64,000 nucleotides of DNA from Ligula intestinalis (GCA_036362985.1 JAYGXS010000008.1:13086143-13150142); one strand, 5' to 3'. Shown: positions 1 through 10,199, counted from the stretch's first letter. The notes: generated by a model not told the origin, from the sequence alone. Translations and numbers: made by a program.

Positions 1-1
1 T

Positions 2-1055
2 GAGGAGCGGTATGACGAAACCCAGAGTTCACTTAAAATCGAACACCTCATGAAACGTTTCGAATTTTTTCAAAACGCCTACTTAACCATTGCTGGAACA
101 ACTTATGAACAAATCCACGGAACTCCGATGGGCTCTCCGATCTCCGGTCTATTAGCAGAATTGGTCTTGCAGGAGCTAGAAAAGATCTCGTTCACCCAAC
201 AGCCCCCGATCTTTTGGCGCCGTTTGTTAACGACACGTTCGTTATCGTCAAAAGGAACACGCTGCAGATTTTCCATGATCTCCTCAACTCGATCTTCCAG
301 ATATACCATTCACGTGGGAAGAAGAAAAGGATCAGCAGCTGCCCTTCCTCGACGTACTCGTCCTGCGAACTCCCGACGGCAAAATAGAAACGAGGGTCTA
401 CAGAAAGGCAATGAACACCACACAGCTGCTTAGTTTTCACAGCAACCACCCTATGGCTCACAAACGAAGCTGTGCGAGAACGTTGTTCAAAATAATCCAG
501 ACACACTGCAGTAACCCGGAAGAAAGAGCACGTGAGGCTCGGCATCTGCGCGACCAGTTTGTGCAGAACGGCTATCTTAAAGCCTTCATAAACCGATGCC
601 TACGTTACCATCCTTCGAGGATCCGGACAAAACCACCTCCCATGATTTGGCATGCCCTGCCATCTATCAATGACGTGTTGGAAGCGACCGAGCGTATTGC
701 CGCAGAACTATGCGTTGGAATTGTGCATCGTCCCAAGGCTACAATGCACAGCCGGGTCATAAGGATCAAAGATCGGCTAAATCCCAGTGCACAGTCGGGT
801 GCGGTGTATCGCATACCATATCTTAACTGTCCTGTAAATTACAAGGGACAAACTGGACGCATGCTGGGTTTGCGCATACAGGAATACAAGTCAGCTGTTC
901 GATGGGGTGATGAATCTTCGCAAGTGGCCGCCCACACCTACGGGTTGGGTCACAAGTTATACTTCGCAGCTGCGAGGATAATTGCCATAGCAAGCAGCAA
1001 GATGGGCCGAGAGCTGATTGAAGCCTGGGTGTCGGATGTCAACTCAGTTATCTGA
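2..1055 (+). pseudogene. Broken Penelope-like element: RT palm plus GIY-YIG endonuclease (PLE-1)
   Basis: The protein is the C-terminal half of a PLE polyprotein, which copies element RNA and nicks target DNA. The RT palm motif TPMGSPISG is at 122-148. The catalytic YxDD box is degenerate, reading FVND at 223-234, so the first Asp is Asn. Reading frame shifts near 220 and again near 300, so no single ORF spans it. From 309 an open frame carries the linker and the EN: GIY-type VYR near 804, YIG-type YKG near 840, then the family-typical QVAAHTYGLGH and GRELIEAW blocks, with a stop at 1053-1055. The 5' part lies outside the window. The Asp loss and two frameshifts make it a dead copy. Family assignment is firm from motif order; activity is excluded by what is seen. 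Confidence 0.95.
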
Positions 1056-1176
1056 CGCATAGAGCTGGCGCCTTCATAGGTTGCCTTGCGCGGGTATCTC
1101 CAAACTCACGGCACTGGTGGTCCTGTCCCTCCCTCCCTCCCTCCCTGCCACCTTCCCCCCGCCCCTATGACGGATA

Positions 1177-1411
1177 ATTGACCCCTCCTCCTTTACATTT
1201 TGCTTGCTCTCGTTGACGGCTAAGTGCCCCATTCCCCTTTTTTATGTTGCTTGCTTTCTTAAACGGTTAATTGCTCCCTTCTCCCTTCTAATGTTGACTT
1301 CTTTCTTTGACAGTTAATTGACCCCTTCTCTCGGTAACTTTTGACAGTTTTCGTTGACGATTATTTAGTCCCTTCCCCCTATAAATGTTGTTTGCTTTCG
1401 TTGACGGTTTT
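1177..1411 (+). repeat. Minisatellite, about 47 bp x 5, in the PLE-1 3' tail
   Basis: Five diverged units start at about 1178, 1224, 1271, 1318 and 1365. Each begins TTGxCCCCTTC and ends near CGTTGACGGTTAA. The array lies between the EN stop and the HHR-like motif, so it belongs to the untranslated tail of PLE-1. A run of CCCT repeats sits just upstream at 1121-1145. Confidence 0.8.
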
Positions 1412-1412
1412 A

Positions 1413-1455
1413 TCTCTGACGATGAACTCCCGCAAGATTTAGAAAGCTCAGAAAA
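1413..1455 (+). ncRNA. Hammerhead-ribozyme-like motif in PLE-1 tail
   Basis: The core CUGACGA (matching CUGANGA) begins at 1416 and GAAA at 1442, directly followed by GCUC and AGA. The flanks UCU and AGA can form a short stem I. The AGCU after GAA is self-complementary, so stem III has no loop and would need a second molecule. Stem II is decayed but AA-UC/GA-UU pairing remains. PLE terminal repeats carrying type I hammerheads are established; this instance is my assignment by motif order. Confidence 0.6.
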
Positions 1456-1765
1456 ATATAACCATGATTCCAGTGCTCGAAACGACTTCACCTCAATTTA
1501 AGACAAATATTTTATTAAGATAAACATATAAATTAATAATTGTTTGTTATATAATGTATTAATAACACTCGATTTCATCATAAGTAAACGATACAAATGT
1601 ATATATTTGAACAATAAATGTAAATTTGTCTTAATTTGTATAGATTATTTTATCGCTTCCCTTGTATCAATATAAATTTTCCTAAGTCACAATATTTTAA
1701 GCATGCTACTGTAAGTTAAAACATTTCCTGGGACATCACTTTTATGCAGTTTTTTGATGGGTTTG
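1456..1765. other. AT-rich stretch without recognised gene
   Basis: A low-complexity AT-rich sequence with TAAATATAT-type words. I see no ORF, splice pair or known repeat boundary in it. Confidence 0.6.
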
Positions 1766-1767
1766 GG

Positions 1768-1953
1768 TTAACATTGAACATAAAAATGTCGATCTGCCGG
1801 TAAGTTTTTCGCCTTCTGAAGGCATTCGGTTCTGACCCATGGGACAGTAGACTCTCCCTTGTCAGCTGGCACGATGAAGATGTCCCAGTTGGCCTTGAGT
1901 GCTCGCAGGAAAATACGTTCAACCTCTCGGAGCACTTTTTTACGATCGACTAC
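1768..1953 (-). pseudogene. Inverted fragment of PLE RT N-terminal region (family A)
   Basis: Read on the minus strand this encodes an open 60-residue piece with the block DIFIVPADKG followed by CLQKAKNLPADRHFYVQC. That matches the PLE RT fingers motif (IVPADKGR...DYLxKAxxLL). The same segment occurs on the plus strand starting about 1963, so the two copies face away from a breakpoint near 1953-1960. It is a rearranged piece of family A, not a gene. Confidence 0.8.
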
Positions 1954-1959
1954 CATATT

Positions 1960-3014
1960 GGAAGGAACCGATTACCTTCAGAAGGCAAGGAACTTACTGC
2001 AGGATTGCCAATTTAAAGTATCATGTGAAACCAACACCATTAAAAGGCTGACACGAAATAATGTCGATCCTGTTGACACAAGATAACTCGCAGGCTGTCT
2101 GACCGACGCACGGCAAGAGCACAAGAAACGACCTCGGCCCACTCCTATGGTCTGCCCTGTTGTAACGAAAGCCAAAGCCGAGATTGTCCTGTATAATTAC
2201 GCGTTTGTGTGAGTCCCCGAAGGGAGAACACGACAAGCAGGGTGCAACGGCAGATGTATTTCAGTGTAATAGGTACAACGTATTTAGGACAACAAACCGT
2301 GTAACACGATGTCTTTTGAACCAATCAGACTCTCATCTAGACTGGCAACCGGTGCGATTGGCTAATGACTCGACGGCTGACTGCAACAGGAAATTTGAAT
2401 TATCAATTGATTTACGGCCTGTGTACATTCGCCCGTGTACGCCGATCAATAGCCTGCTTGGAGTGCGGCTATGGCTTGCAAGCTATTGCTTGCTAAGGCC
2501 GTTCGTTAGGCTATTCTAACATTCCCAAGATGCACAAAAAAGGCTCTCCTCTCCGACCCATCGTGTCACTAAAAGACATTCTAACGTATTGACTGACAAT
2601 GTGGCTGTTTCGGCATCGCAAATGTCTGACCACTGAGTCGGGAACCGCAGTACGCTCATAACCATTCAAAGGGATTAGTCTCCTGCCAATTATTATCATG
2701 GTTTCCTTCGATGTCACGTTCTTTTTTATTTCCATTCCCCAGGATCTGGCAGTCGATATCAGCGAACTAATCCTACAAGGCAAATAAGATGAGATGAAGA
2801 ATTGCCTCTGACATGCTCAAATCATACAGCTTCCAAAGTTCTGTCTCAGGACGTACTTCACACCTGACGGAACAATCTAAAAGCAGGTAAAGGGGACACC
2901 ACTAATTTCACCGATTTCGGGACTCATAGCTGAGGTAGATCTACAACTGTTGCAGTTGCTGGTCTTCAACCACCACAAACAGAAATATTGGGCGTGGTGC
3001 GTGAATAGCATTTT
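1960..3014 (+). pseudogene. PLE family A reverse transcriptase, 5' part, decayed
   Basis: Recognisable blocks on the plus strand are DYLQKARNLLQD (about 1970-2005), PKMHKKGSPLRPIVSLKD (about 2526-2578), VSFDVT..SIPQDLAV (about 2700-2760), FCLRTYFTPDGTI (about 2838-2875) and SPISGLIAE (about 2908-2935). The palm stops within the catalytic box, which is also mutated (CVNS instead of YVDD, about 2998-3009). The younger PLE inserted exactly there. Several in-frame stops are present. 2100-2515 is unassigned sequence between blocks. Confidence 0.85.
3004..3014. repeat. Left target-site duplication, AATAGCATTTT
   Basis: The identical 11-mer occurs at 5548-5558. Family A homology runs up to the left copy and resumes at the right copy, so the pair brackets the insertion of the young PLE. 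Confidence 0.85.
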
Positions 3015-3019
3015 TGAAA

Positions 3020-5275
3020 ATGGTTATAGCTGTAAGATTTATTGGTACCGTAAATTTCGGGAGACGCGGAAAAATACGCCCAACCTTCAAAAACCTTGAC
3101 CGTCTCACTCAATCTAAAATAGAGGATTCTATTCAGTTACTGGATCATAACAAATCTCTTCTGCATCAGACTATTCACATTCTTGACAAGATTGGTTTTT
3201 ACTGCTGGTGTATATTCATAAAACACACATATACCATACAAAGGAAGACTAGAGAGACTTGGCGTCGCAAACTTCTTAAGTCAATTTGCAACAAGCCTCC
3301 CGATGATATCTTCCCTTCAAACCCGGATGAATTCATCATGAATCTTTCTGACTTCCAACTGAACAAACTGCAACCAGAGGCCCTTTCTTTAGGACTTGAT
3401 TTTTGTTTGCCGTACAAACGAATAAATCCTGTAGACGTTGAAGCGCAATTCGAAGATTTGTACGCTCAACTATCCGACCTTAAACCACGTTCTATTGATA
3501 AGCAAGGATGGATGAAAGCAAAACTTGCGGACATTGCCCACCAATACCGGCGAGCTCCAATAACACAACGTTCTCCTTTAACCAAATATCACACAAATGC
3601 TCTTTCCGAGTTGAAATGCCACAAAGAAATAATTATTTCCAAACCGGACAAAGGGCGTGGAGTAGTTATCCTCAATCGCATGGACTATGTCAATAAAATG
3701 AAGACAATCTTAAATGATTCTAGCAAATTCCGGCCAGAACTGAAAGGTAAAGATGAAACTAAGGCACTAGAAGATTCAGCCTGGAAGACTATCAAAATTT
3801 CGTTGGATAATAATTTGATTGACACCGAAACCGCTTCTTCCTTAAAACCCAGAGGTTCCCACATTCCGCGACTCTACGGATTACCAAAAACCCATAAAAA
3901 CGGTATTCCTCTACGACCCATTCTTTCAATGTCGAACTCCCCCTTTCACAAACTAGCGCATTGGCTAGTTAAGGAATTAGAACCAATTCGCCAAAGATTT
4001 TCCAAATTTGCATTAAAAGACAGTTTCAAGTTTATCGACGAGATCACTCAGCTCAATTTACAAGACAAATGCATGCTATCCCTGGACGTGAAGTCCCTGT
4101 TTACTAACGTACCGTTGGATGAAACCATTGATATTATCTGCTCTTATTCATCCGAAACACGCCTGCCCCCACAATTACTACGAAACTTACTAAAACGTTG
4201 CACTAAAAATGTCCAATTTCTGTTCAATGTCCAACTGTATAGACAAATTGACGGAGACGCAATGGGTAGTCCACTCGGACCAACCTTTGCAGACATATTT
4301 ATGGGCCATCTAGAAAGAAAAGTACTTGCAGAATTGAACCACACAACAATCTACAGACGATATGTAGATGATGTTTTTACGATCGTGGAGAACCTGAAAG
4401 AAGCCGAGGAATTGCTGTCCACTATGAACAAGTTACATCCGAAGATAAAATTTACTATGGAACTGTAACGTGATAACCAATTTTCTTTCCTTGACGTCCA
4501 CTTGTCTAGACAGACAGATGGCTCCATTTCACGGAGAGTCTTCCACAAGAAAACCTGGAAAGGTCAGTACTTACATTTTGTAAGTTTTGTTACCATTCAA
4601 TGGAAACGTAACCTGGTTTGTAACCTTTTCCAGAGGACTAGGAAAATCTGTTCTGAGGATACTTTGGACGTAGAATTAGGTTGTCTCAAAGCTACTTTAC
4701 TGAAGCGTGGATATCCACCTCAGTTTATAGACAAATATAGTAAGTCTCTACGACCCAAAATGAGTGGACAATTAGCCCCGAATAAGCCAGTATTTATATC
4801 CTTGCCCTTCAGGGGGGATAACGTCCTAAACACAATCAAGAGGCGCTTGCTAAAGACCATAGAAAGAACCTATTACGCCGCAGAACTCATAATTTGCTCT
4901 CCAACAAAGCCCCTGCCGACTCCTTGTGTCAAGGATGCCTTTCCTTTGCACGCCACCTCTAATTGCGTTTACGAATTCATGTGCACTTGTGGATGCAAGT
5001 ACATAGGGCGTACGCAAAGACAACTGGCAACCAGAGCCAAGGAACATCTACCTAGCTGGTTATTCCAGCAAGAAAACCGTTCTCCTCGTTCCTCTTTCAC
5101 TGAACACCTATTGGACACGGGTCATTCGGTAGATCCTATAACTTCTTTCTGAGTTCTTTTTCGAGCACGAACATCTCGAATCTTGTGTTACCTGGAAGCT
5201 GCTTATATTAGACGCTTTAAACCGGACCTCTGCAAACAGTTGGAGCATGTGGTTAACTTTGCCTTACCTTGGTAA
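3020..5275 (+). pseudogene. PLE-2 RT-endonuclease polyprotein with two in-frame stops
   Basis: One frame runs through about 752 codons, interrupted only by TAA at 4466-4468 and TGA at 5150-5152. Order of domains: N-terminal conserved region (about residues 110-180, LSDFQLNKLQPEALSLG), fingers KPDKGRGVV (3641-3667), LPKTHKNGIPLRPILS (3881-3928), SLDVKSLFTNVP, AMGSPLGP, and the catalytic YVDD at 4361-4372. After the first stop come FLDVHLSRQTDG and the EN: VYEFMCTCG then YIGRTQR (YIG at 5000-5008), EHLLDTGH, and after the second stop a C-terminal block ending FALPW. The first ~15 residues come from the inverted tail copy, so the true start is likely downstream, for example Met at 3338. Confidence 0.93.
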
Positions 5276-5460
5276 CCACAAGCCCCAGATCTCGCACATT
5301 CCTCAGCCCAATATTCCCCACAACTCAATTTCCCTGTTTTTTTCTCCAATTTTGTTTTAACCTTCTTTCTCTATCTGACTAGGACCTATGACCTTTCTGT
5401 ATATTTTCAATTTCGTGTTTTTTTCTCATTCGTGAACCTTAATTCAACGAGGGGTTGTAA

Positions 5461-5500
5461 CTGAGGAGCTCTCCCGAAATTTATAATACCAATAAATCTT
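5461..5500 (+). ncRNA. HHR-like core in PLE-2 tail
   Basis: CUGAGGA (fits CUGANGA) begins at 5461, followed by a short GGAG/CUCC-type hairpin and GAAA at about 5475, then AATAAA near 5490. Order and spacing match PLE terminal-repeat hammerheads, but stem II conflicts with the core and stem III is unclear. Possibly a decayed or minimal motif. Confidence 0.4.
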
Positions 5501-5520
5501 ACAGCTATAACCATTTTCAA
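5470..5520 (-). repeat. Terminal inverted repeat arm of PLE-2 (partner 3014-3064)
   Basis: 48 of 51 positions match the reverse complement of 3014-3064; the differences cluster at one 4-bp spot. The segment holds the putative polyadenylation signal in the plus orientation. Confidence 0.92.
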
Positions 5521-5547
5521 GTTCTCTCCGGGAACAGCATGCTTCAA

Positions 5548-5558
5548 AATAGCATTTT
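5548..5558. repeat. Right target-site duplication, AATAGCATTTT
   Basis: Exact match to 3004-3014. Family A RT sequence resumes immediately after it (FAIIK.DQV..F). Confidence 0.85.
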
Positions 5559-6240
5559 GCCATCATCAAACTGGATCAGGTGCTCACGTTTAGGGGACGT
5601 CTCAACAGCGTGTTCTCGGAAATTCAATTTAAAATGAAGGTGGCAGAAAACAATAAGCTCGCCTTTCCTTATGTTTTCGTCTGATGGAAATATTGTGGTG
5701 GCCTAAGGTATACCGAAAAGCAACAAACACAATGCAAGTACTGAAGCACAACAGCAAAGTGCACCGTAAGGACGCTCTGCCGGCGTGCTGAGACGCAATA
5801 TCTTAGAGGGGTTTTCAGAGAAAATTGGATACCAGGGCAACTTCGTCAAAAGGTGCTTGCGCAAACGAGATAGCCAACAAAATCGCACCGAACCCAAAAA
5901 CTGACGTCAAACACGCCTTGGAAGCTGCCGACCGCCTTCTCGCACCACTTGGAGTTCGAATCGCACACATGCCGGAGGTAACGGTAAGGCGTCAGATAAT
6001 GAAATCAAACGACCCATTGCCACGGCAGTCGTCTACAGGATGTAGTGTAGTTGCAGGCAAGGTGACTATGTCGAAGAAACTTGCAGCCGTCTAAAGACAC
6101 GATTTGCCGAAGCAAAATGGCGAAATGATGCCAATTCTCAAGTTGCGGGTCATTCGATGACACTCGCGTGCTCATTGAAATTTAATGAAACCGAAATTCC
6201 CGCAAGAGGTGCCAATCGGGTGAGTTGACACTAACCTGAG
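5559..6240 (+). pseudogene. PLE family A: end of RT, linker and GIY-YIG endonuclease, decayed
   Basis: Continues the RT interrupted at 3014. Blocks seen: VYRKATNTMQVL at 5708-5743, HALEAADRLLAPLGVRIAH (about 5911-5970), VTVRRQIM, then the EN core with CSC and a YVEET in place of YVGET, NDANSQVAGHS (about 6124-6160) and LKFNETEI.ARG (about 6177-6215). Stops and frameshifts occur throughout. It closely resembles the copy at 56369-56683. Confidence 0.85.
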
Positions 6241-6600
6241 TCATGGTTTACGGGCCCCAATCCATATCCGGTGCTGAGACTCAATTTGGCCAAAGCAAGT
6301 CGCCACTTGGGTAAAGGACAGGCCACCGCATCATCTTACGCCAACATTAGAGGGCCAAAAAGCTGAGCAATCATCACGCCTGAGTCCACCACCTGTGATG
6401 AATTGCCGAATACTTGGTAGCAGTGAGTCAAACTGATGCCAATTTTGAAGTTGCGGTTTATTCGACGAGATCCGGCTTCACATTAAAATTTAATGAGGTC
6501 GAAATTCTCGCAAGAGGAGATAATCGGATGAGCCAAGAGTTACTTTAGTCAGGATACATGGCCCACCAAGCCATTAACAAGTACAATGACCTACACAATC
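6124..6600 (+). repeat. Tandem duplication of family A EN C-terminus, period about 309 bp
   Basis: The NDANSQVA..S...KFNE.EI.AR block at about 6124-6240 is repeated at about 6433-6560 with the same orientation. The second copy keeps more of the downstream tail (SINKYNDL-type block). Fits head-to-tail stacking of truncated copies, or later duplication. Confidence 0.75.
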
Positions 6601-6854
6601 CATTTTCGGCACTGAGGCTGAGCAAGTCAGTACTTGGGGTACGCACAGGCCAACCCTTTGTCTAACGCCATCACCGGAGGACAATCATCACGCCTGAGTC
6701 CACCACGCGTGATGCAAGTCAGGGTCCGCGTGCTGATGAACAAGCTTTCGCACAAGAGAGCAATTATCGTTAGTTGTCATTATACGCGAGCAGCAACGAC
6801 TGAGTCCTATAGATCCTGCTATTGCTTTCCTTTTCTGATATTTCTTTTGCTTAT

Positions 6855-6898
6855 ATGTCTGGTGAAGAATCCGTGACGGATTTCAAAACGTCAGGCGA
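6855..6898 (+). ncRNA. HHR-like motif in family A tail
   Basis: GUCU precedes a mutated core (CUGGUGA), then the stem II arms AAUCCG and CGGAUU, then CAAA in place of GAAA, then ACGUC and AGGC. Stem I GUCU/AGGC can pair. AATAAA follows at 6898. Two core substitutions suggest it no longer cleaves. Confidence 0.55.
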
Positions 6899-6925
6899 AT
6901 AAAAGTACTGTCTCAGTGGTCGAAA

Positions 6926-7849
6926 ATTCTTCTTCTTCTCAATTACTTCCTGGGACTCGAATGTTCGTTTGTAAAGACAATTTAGTAGGGTTGTTATTCT
7001 GATTATCACAATTCATATATAAGTCTCTCAGAATGTCGGTTTACATGGTATTTTGCTCAGCATAAAACATACACGTAATTTACACTTTACGCATTGGTTT
7101 TCCATTGCCCTTTAGAAATTAAAAAAATGTGTTTTCAAAAAGGTCCCTAAAACGTGTGCCTTGCACTCAGATAGTAGAAAATTAAATCACCTTTAAAGCT
7201 GTGATTGTGAAATTACCTTTAAAACATGATAATGTGCAATTTGTACTATTGTATAAGGTCGAATTTCAACATATGGTAGCTGCGCGTGTATTACGGCTGC
7301 CAATGGAATATCCGATATGGTATGTATGCATTGCACAGCCGTTAGCGTCCTTAAACTTTAGAGGAAAGCATTATGGCTTTTCCCCAGAATTATTAAAAGC
7401 GTACGGGTACACCGGATCCAATATTATATGTTTCGTTAATGCAAAAATGTGTCTTTTCTAAATGATGGCTCGGTGGTTTGGTGGTAGCAAAAAGGAGTCA
7501 GTCAAATTTCCGCACAAGAAACATTCTGAGGAATTATCCGCATTCTACATAATCCTTCGTTTTTGGTCCGTTTAAGAAGTAGCTGAGCAATTGTAGTAAA
7601 TTACATCCAAATCAGGAATATGGATAAGACTGCTCACGGTAAAAAATACTGGAAATATGAATGTACACTGACCACCGCTCGTTGATGGAGTTTTACCGAC
7701 CACTAGGTAAAACGTATTTGTCCCGCTCTGCCTTAGTGCTCATCCTCCAGCCCGCCAGATAAAGTAGATAGTATAACCGGCAAAGACCAGGGATACTAGC
7801 ATGCTTATTTCTAGTAGTAGAGAATATGCCAGTTCCAGAATGCAGTTTA
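6926..7849. other. No recognised gene
   Basis: AT-rich sequence. The longest open frame (7201-7461) has no motif, splice context or recognisable similarity. The far right end is tail-like sequence next to the inverted family A pair. Confidence 0.55.
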
Positions 7850-7884
7850 GAAGAAGATGCGATCACTGAAACAACAGTTTTATT

Positions 7885-7930
7885 TGCCTCACTTCTCGGA
7901 TCTCCTCGGGAATCCCTAATCATAGGTGAT
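7885..7930 (-). ncRNA. HHR-like motif, left arm
   Basis: On the minus strand: CUAUGAU in place of CUGAUGA, a stem II of GGAUU..AGAUCC type with a CCCGAGG loop, then GAGAAGUGAGG and AAUAAAACUG. Core is substituted at several positions; recognised by alignment with the copy at 8612-8652. Confidence 0.4.
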
Positions 7931-8164
7931 GATAACGTAGTCATGGTCATGCGCAGATGGGGTGGAGACATGCACAGGTAGTACGTGTTTATAGTTCACT
8001 TCTGTAGCCACCACTTGGGTCTTACTTGATGCGGTACTGGGTTGATACTTCGCGTTTGACTCTCTAATTACCACAATTGTCTTGTCAGCGTCGGATGCAG
8101 GCCTGATAATTGCGTGATAATAATGCCCGCTGTTATCAGAGTTGTCGCTGCACCCGGCTGTTCA

Positions 8165-8360
8165 CTTGACGGGACCCGTTCATATTTTCAAATTTGACGA
8201 GGCTGAAATCCTCGCTAGAGGGGACAACCGCGTGAGCCACGAGCTACTGTAGTCATGGTTCTCTGGCCCCTAGTCCATCAACAAGTGCAACGATTTGACG
8301 TTCCCATACGGTGTACTGAGAAGTTTCCTGAGCAATAGAATCAGTAACGGGAAAGGGCCA
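8165..8360 (+). pseudogene. PLE family A endonuclease C-terminus
   Basis: The plus-strand frame reads FKFDEAEILARGDNRVSHEL, then a stop, SWFSG, then SINKCNDL..PYGVLRSFLS. This is the end of the GIY-YIG EN. The catalytic part is absent; the copy is 5'-truncated. Confidence 0.85.
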
Positions 8361-8611
8361 GGCGCAGGAACAACTCCGACGACAGCGGGCGTAATTGTCA
8401 CGCAATCATCATGCCCGCATCTGACGCTTACGTGGCAAATAGTGTGTCGAACGCGAAGTGTCAACCAAGTACCGCATCAATTAAGACCTTAGCGGTGGTA
8501 ACAAAAAAGAATAATTATCAAACACACGCGGATGACCACTAAAAACTATAAATACCGTGCAGCCTGTGCATGTCTCCATCCAATCTGCGCATGACCATGA
8601 CTATGTTATCA

Positions 8612-8652
8612 TCACCTATGATTTAGGATTCCCGAGGAAATCTAAACGTCAA
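8612..8652 (+). ncRNA. HHR-like motif, right arm
   Basis: CUAUGAU core variant, stem II arms GGAUU and AAAUC around CCCGAGG, then UAAACGUC and AAAUAAAACUG. The ACGUC is kept although the main core is changed. Confidence 0.45.
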
Positions 8653-8729
8653 ATAAAACTGTTGTTCCAGTAATCACATCTTCTTCTTATGCCCATTTCT
8701 GTCACGCACAACCCCAAGTTGTACACTTG

Positions 8730-8790
8730 GCAATGATCGCACCCGCGACCTTTTTATCATAAATCTAACGGTCTAGCCAGTGAATCTCCG
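8730..8790 (-). repeat. tRNA-derived (SINE-like) promoter remnant
   Basis: The minus strand has an A-box-like CTGGCTAGACCGTTAGA (8764-8780) and a B-box-like GGTCGCGGGTGCGATC (8735-8750) at tRNA-like spacing. It does not fold as a full tRNA. Likely a SINE head. Confidence 0.45.
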
Positions 8791-8959
8791 GGGCTCGAAA
8801 TGCGGGGCTCAGAAATTAATTTCCGAGAGAGAAAAAACTGAAAGATTGCGCATACAAGCCCAGTCCGCCCAAATTACAAGTAGGTCGAAAGCAGTGGCAA
8901 GAGGGATGCAGGCAACTGTTAGGACGGCGCAGAAGGCTCCCTCTGACTACATAACCACA

Positions 8960-9290
8960 CAGAAATGTGCATAATCACTTAAAGGAGTGTTTTTTTCGTT
9001 CTGTTAAGAGGGCATGCGTGCTACCGCGCAGGCTGACTACCCCAACCACCACCACCGCTGGTTGGCCCTACCTACCGCAGTGTTGCCTCCTAGGGACGCC
9101 AACACAACCCCACCCACCCATTGGCAAGGCGGACGGATGTAGGGCGTCCCAATTGCGGGATTGCACTCACTCACACAGAGAGGGAGGCGTACAGCGCCTG
9201 CCCAACTTATGGACAGAAGGAGAAAATCATTTAAAAAACGCTGATTGTTTCATCCCGCGACCTCGGCCGAAGCAGTAGATGGCAACCAAA
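8960..9290. other. GC-rich unassigned repeat-like segment
   Basis: Base composition differs from its AT-rich neighbours, with CCACCACC and CCCACCCACCC runs and CACTCACTCACA. An open frame at 8967-9278 shows no domain. Probably part of an unrecognised repeat. Confidence 0.35.
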
Positions 9291-10199
9291 ACTGGGAGAG
9301 CTCAGTTTTTCCTATTTGCCACGTAGAGCAACGGGCAAAACCTTTGGTTTGCAATGGTGGCATCGACCGTATGTGCGGGAATTCAGAATGAAATTGGACA
9401 TTGTACATTTTATCACGTTTTTTTCGATAAATGAGTTGCTTTAATCCTGAGAAGGCCTCTTAGTAAGAGGACCTGTCCGTTTAAGCCAGTATATTGGCAG
9501 TATTTTTGGAAGTAACCCAATTTTTATTAAGAAACGCACAAAACACTTTTTATTACCTTTATTCTACCACATCAACGATTTGGGAAGATGGCCAAAAGTG
9601 ACCATATTAGCGTGCAGATGAAGGTCAATCGTAATCTTATTAAACAAAAAGCACACGGAAAGAAAATTTTCTTTGCAATTAAATTTCCATGTATGTGTAA
9701 CGTAAAAAAGACAGCAGTCAGAAAATTAAAAATTTTGGCAAAAATTATATCGTTATCACCTTAACTGGTGATTCGGTTTAAATGTATTGGTAACTCTAAA
9801 ACTTTTAGTTTTTACGTCTGCTAAGACATGATTTTAACAAATACTTCGTACAGTGTACGTAGCCTGGCGATGGTTGCTATGTCAGCCTCGTAGCTGTTTC
9901 GTGGCGTGATAGGAAGCCTGTGTACGGATGTTGGATTGGCCTGCGGCCATGGGAGCCATAGGATCGCCATAAACGCCTTTTGAGGTTAGTGAGGCGTATG
10001 GAAACTGCTCCCGCCGTATCAAACAAAAACTGGAGATGCTTTGCCGGCACTTTGTATTCTTCTATTTTTCTTATAAATACGTTGGACAGTTCACGCTGCA
10101 AACGAAACAATAAAGTCTGCAAATATTCCTATTTTACAACTGAGAATTCATGTTGGCAAATACATGTTTCGGCAATTCATCATCGGGCCAGTACAATGC
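9291..10199. other. No recognised gene
   Basis: Mostly AT-rich sequence. Small open frames overlap on both strands near 9880-10280 without motifs. Nothing supported. Confidence 0.5.

Larger units (their letters stand above)
3015..5547 (+). mobile_element. Near-intact young Penelope-like element nested in the family A copy (PLE-2)
   Basis: A 2.53-kb element with one RT-EN reading frame (3020-5275), an untranslated tail to 5547, and an 11-bp target-site duplication. It carries a 51-bp terminal inverted repeat: 3014-3064 is the reverse complement of 5470-5520 with three mismatches. The 5' arm is therefore an inverted copy of part of the 3' tail. The tail arm includes an AATAAA and an HHR-like core. 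Only two in-frame stops interrupt the frame, so it is far younger than its host copy. Confidence 0.92.
1955..6925 (+). mobile_element. Old Penelope-like element, family A, split by a younger PLE
   Basis: Homology runs in order along the plus strand: RT fingers (about 1963-2090), RT palm start (2517-2790), palm up to the catalytic loop (2790-3014), then, after the nested element at 3015-5547, the rest of the palm (5559-5745), linker (5911-6020), GIY-YIG EN (6028-6240) and a tail with an HHR-like motif and AATAAA at 6898. Interspersed stops and frameshifts make it non-coding now. The segment 2100-2515 shows no RT homology and may be a separate insertion. Other family A copies in the window are at 7850-8688, 24150-24910, 55975-57085 and 63000-63945. 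Confidence 0.88.
7850..8688. mobile_element. Head-to-head pair of 5'-truncated family A PLE tails
   Basis: 7850-8158 on the minus strand matches 8360-8688 on the plus strand along the whole arm, including CATGTCTCCA, CATGACCATGACTA and the TCTTCTTCT end. Between the arms, 8165-8360 encodes a plus-strand EN fragment. Both arms end outward with an HHR-like motif and AATAAAACTG. The result is an EN fragment bracketed by inverted tails. Confidence 0.85.

Noticed and set aside
7201..7461. 86-codon plus frame
   Set aside because: No motif, repeat partner or splice evidence; composition is that of the intergenic sequence.
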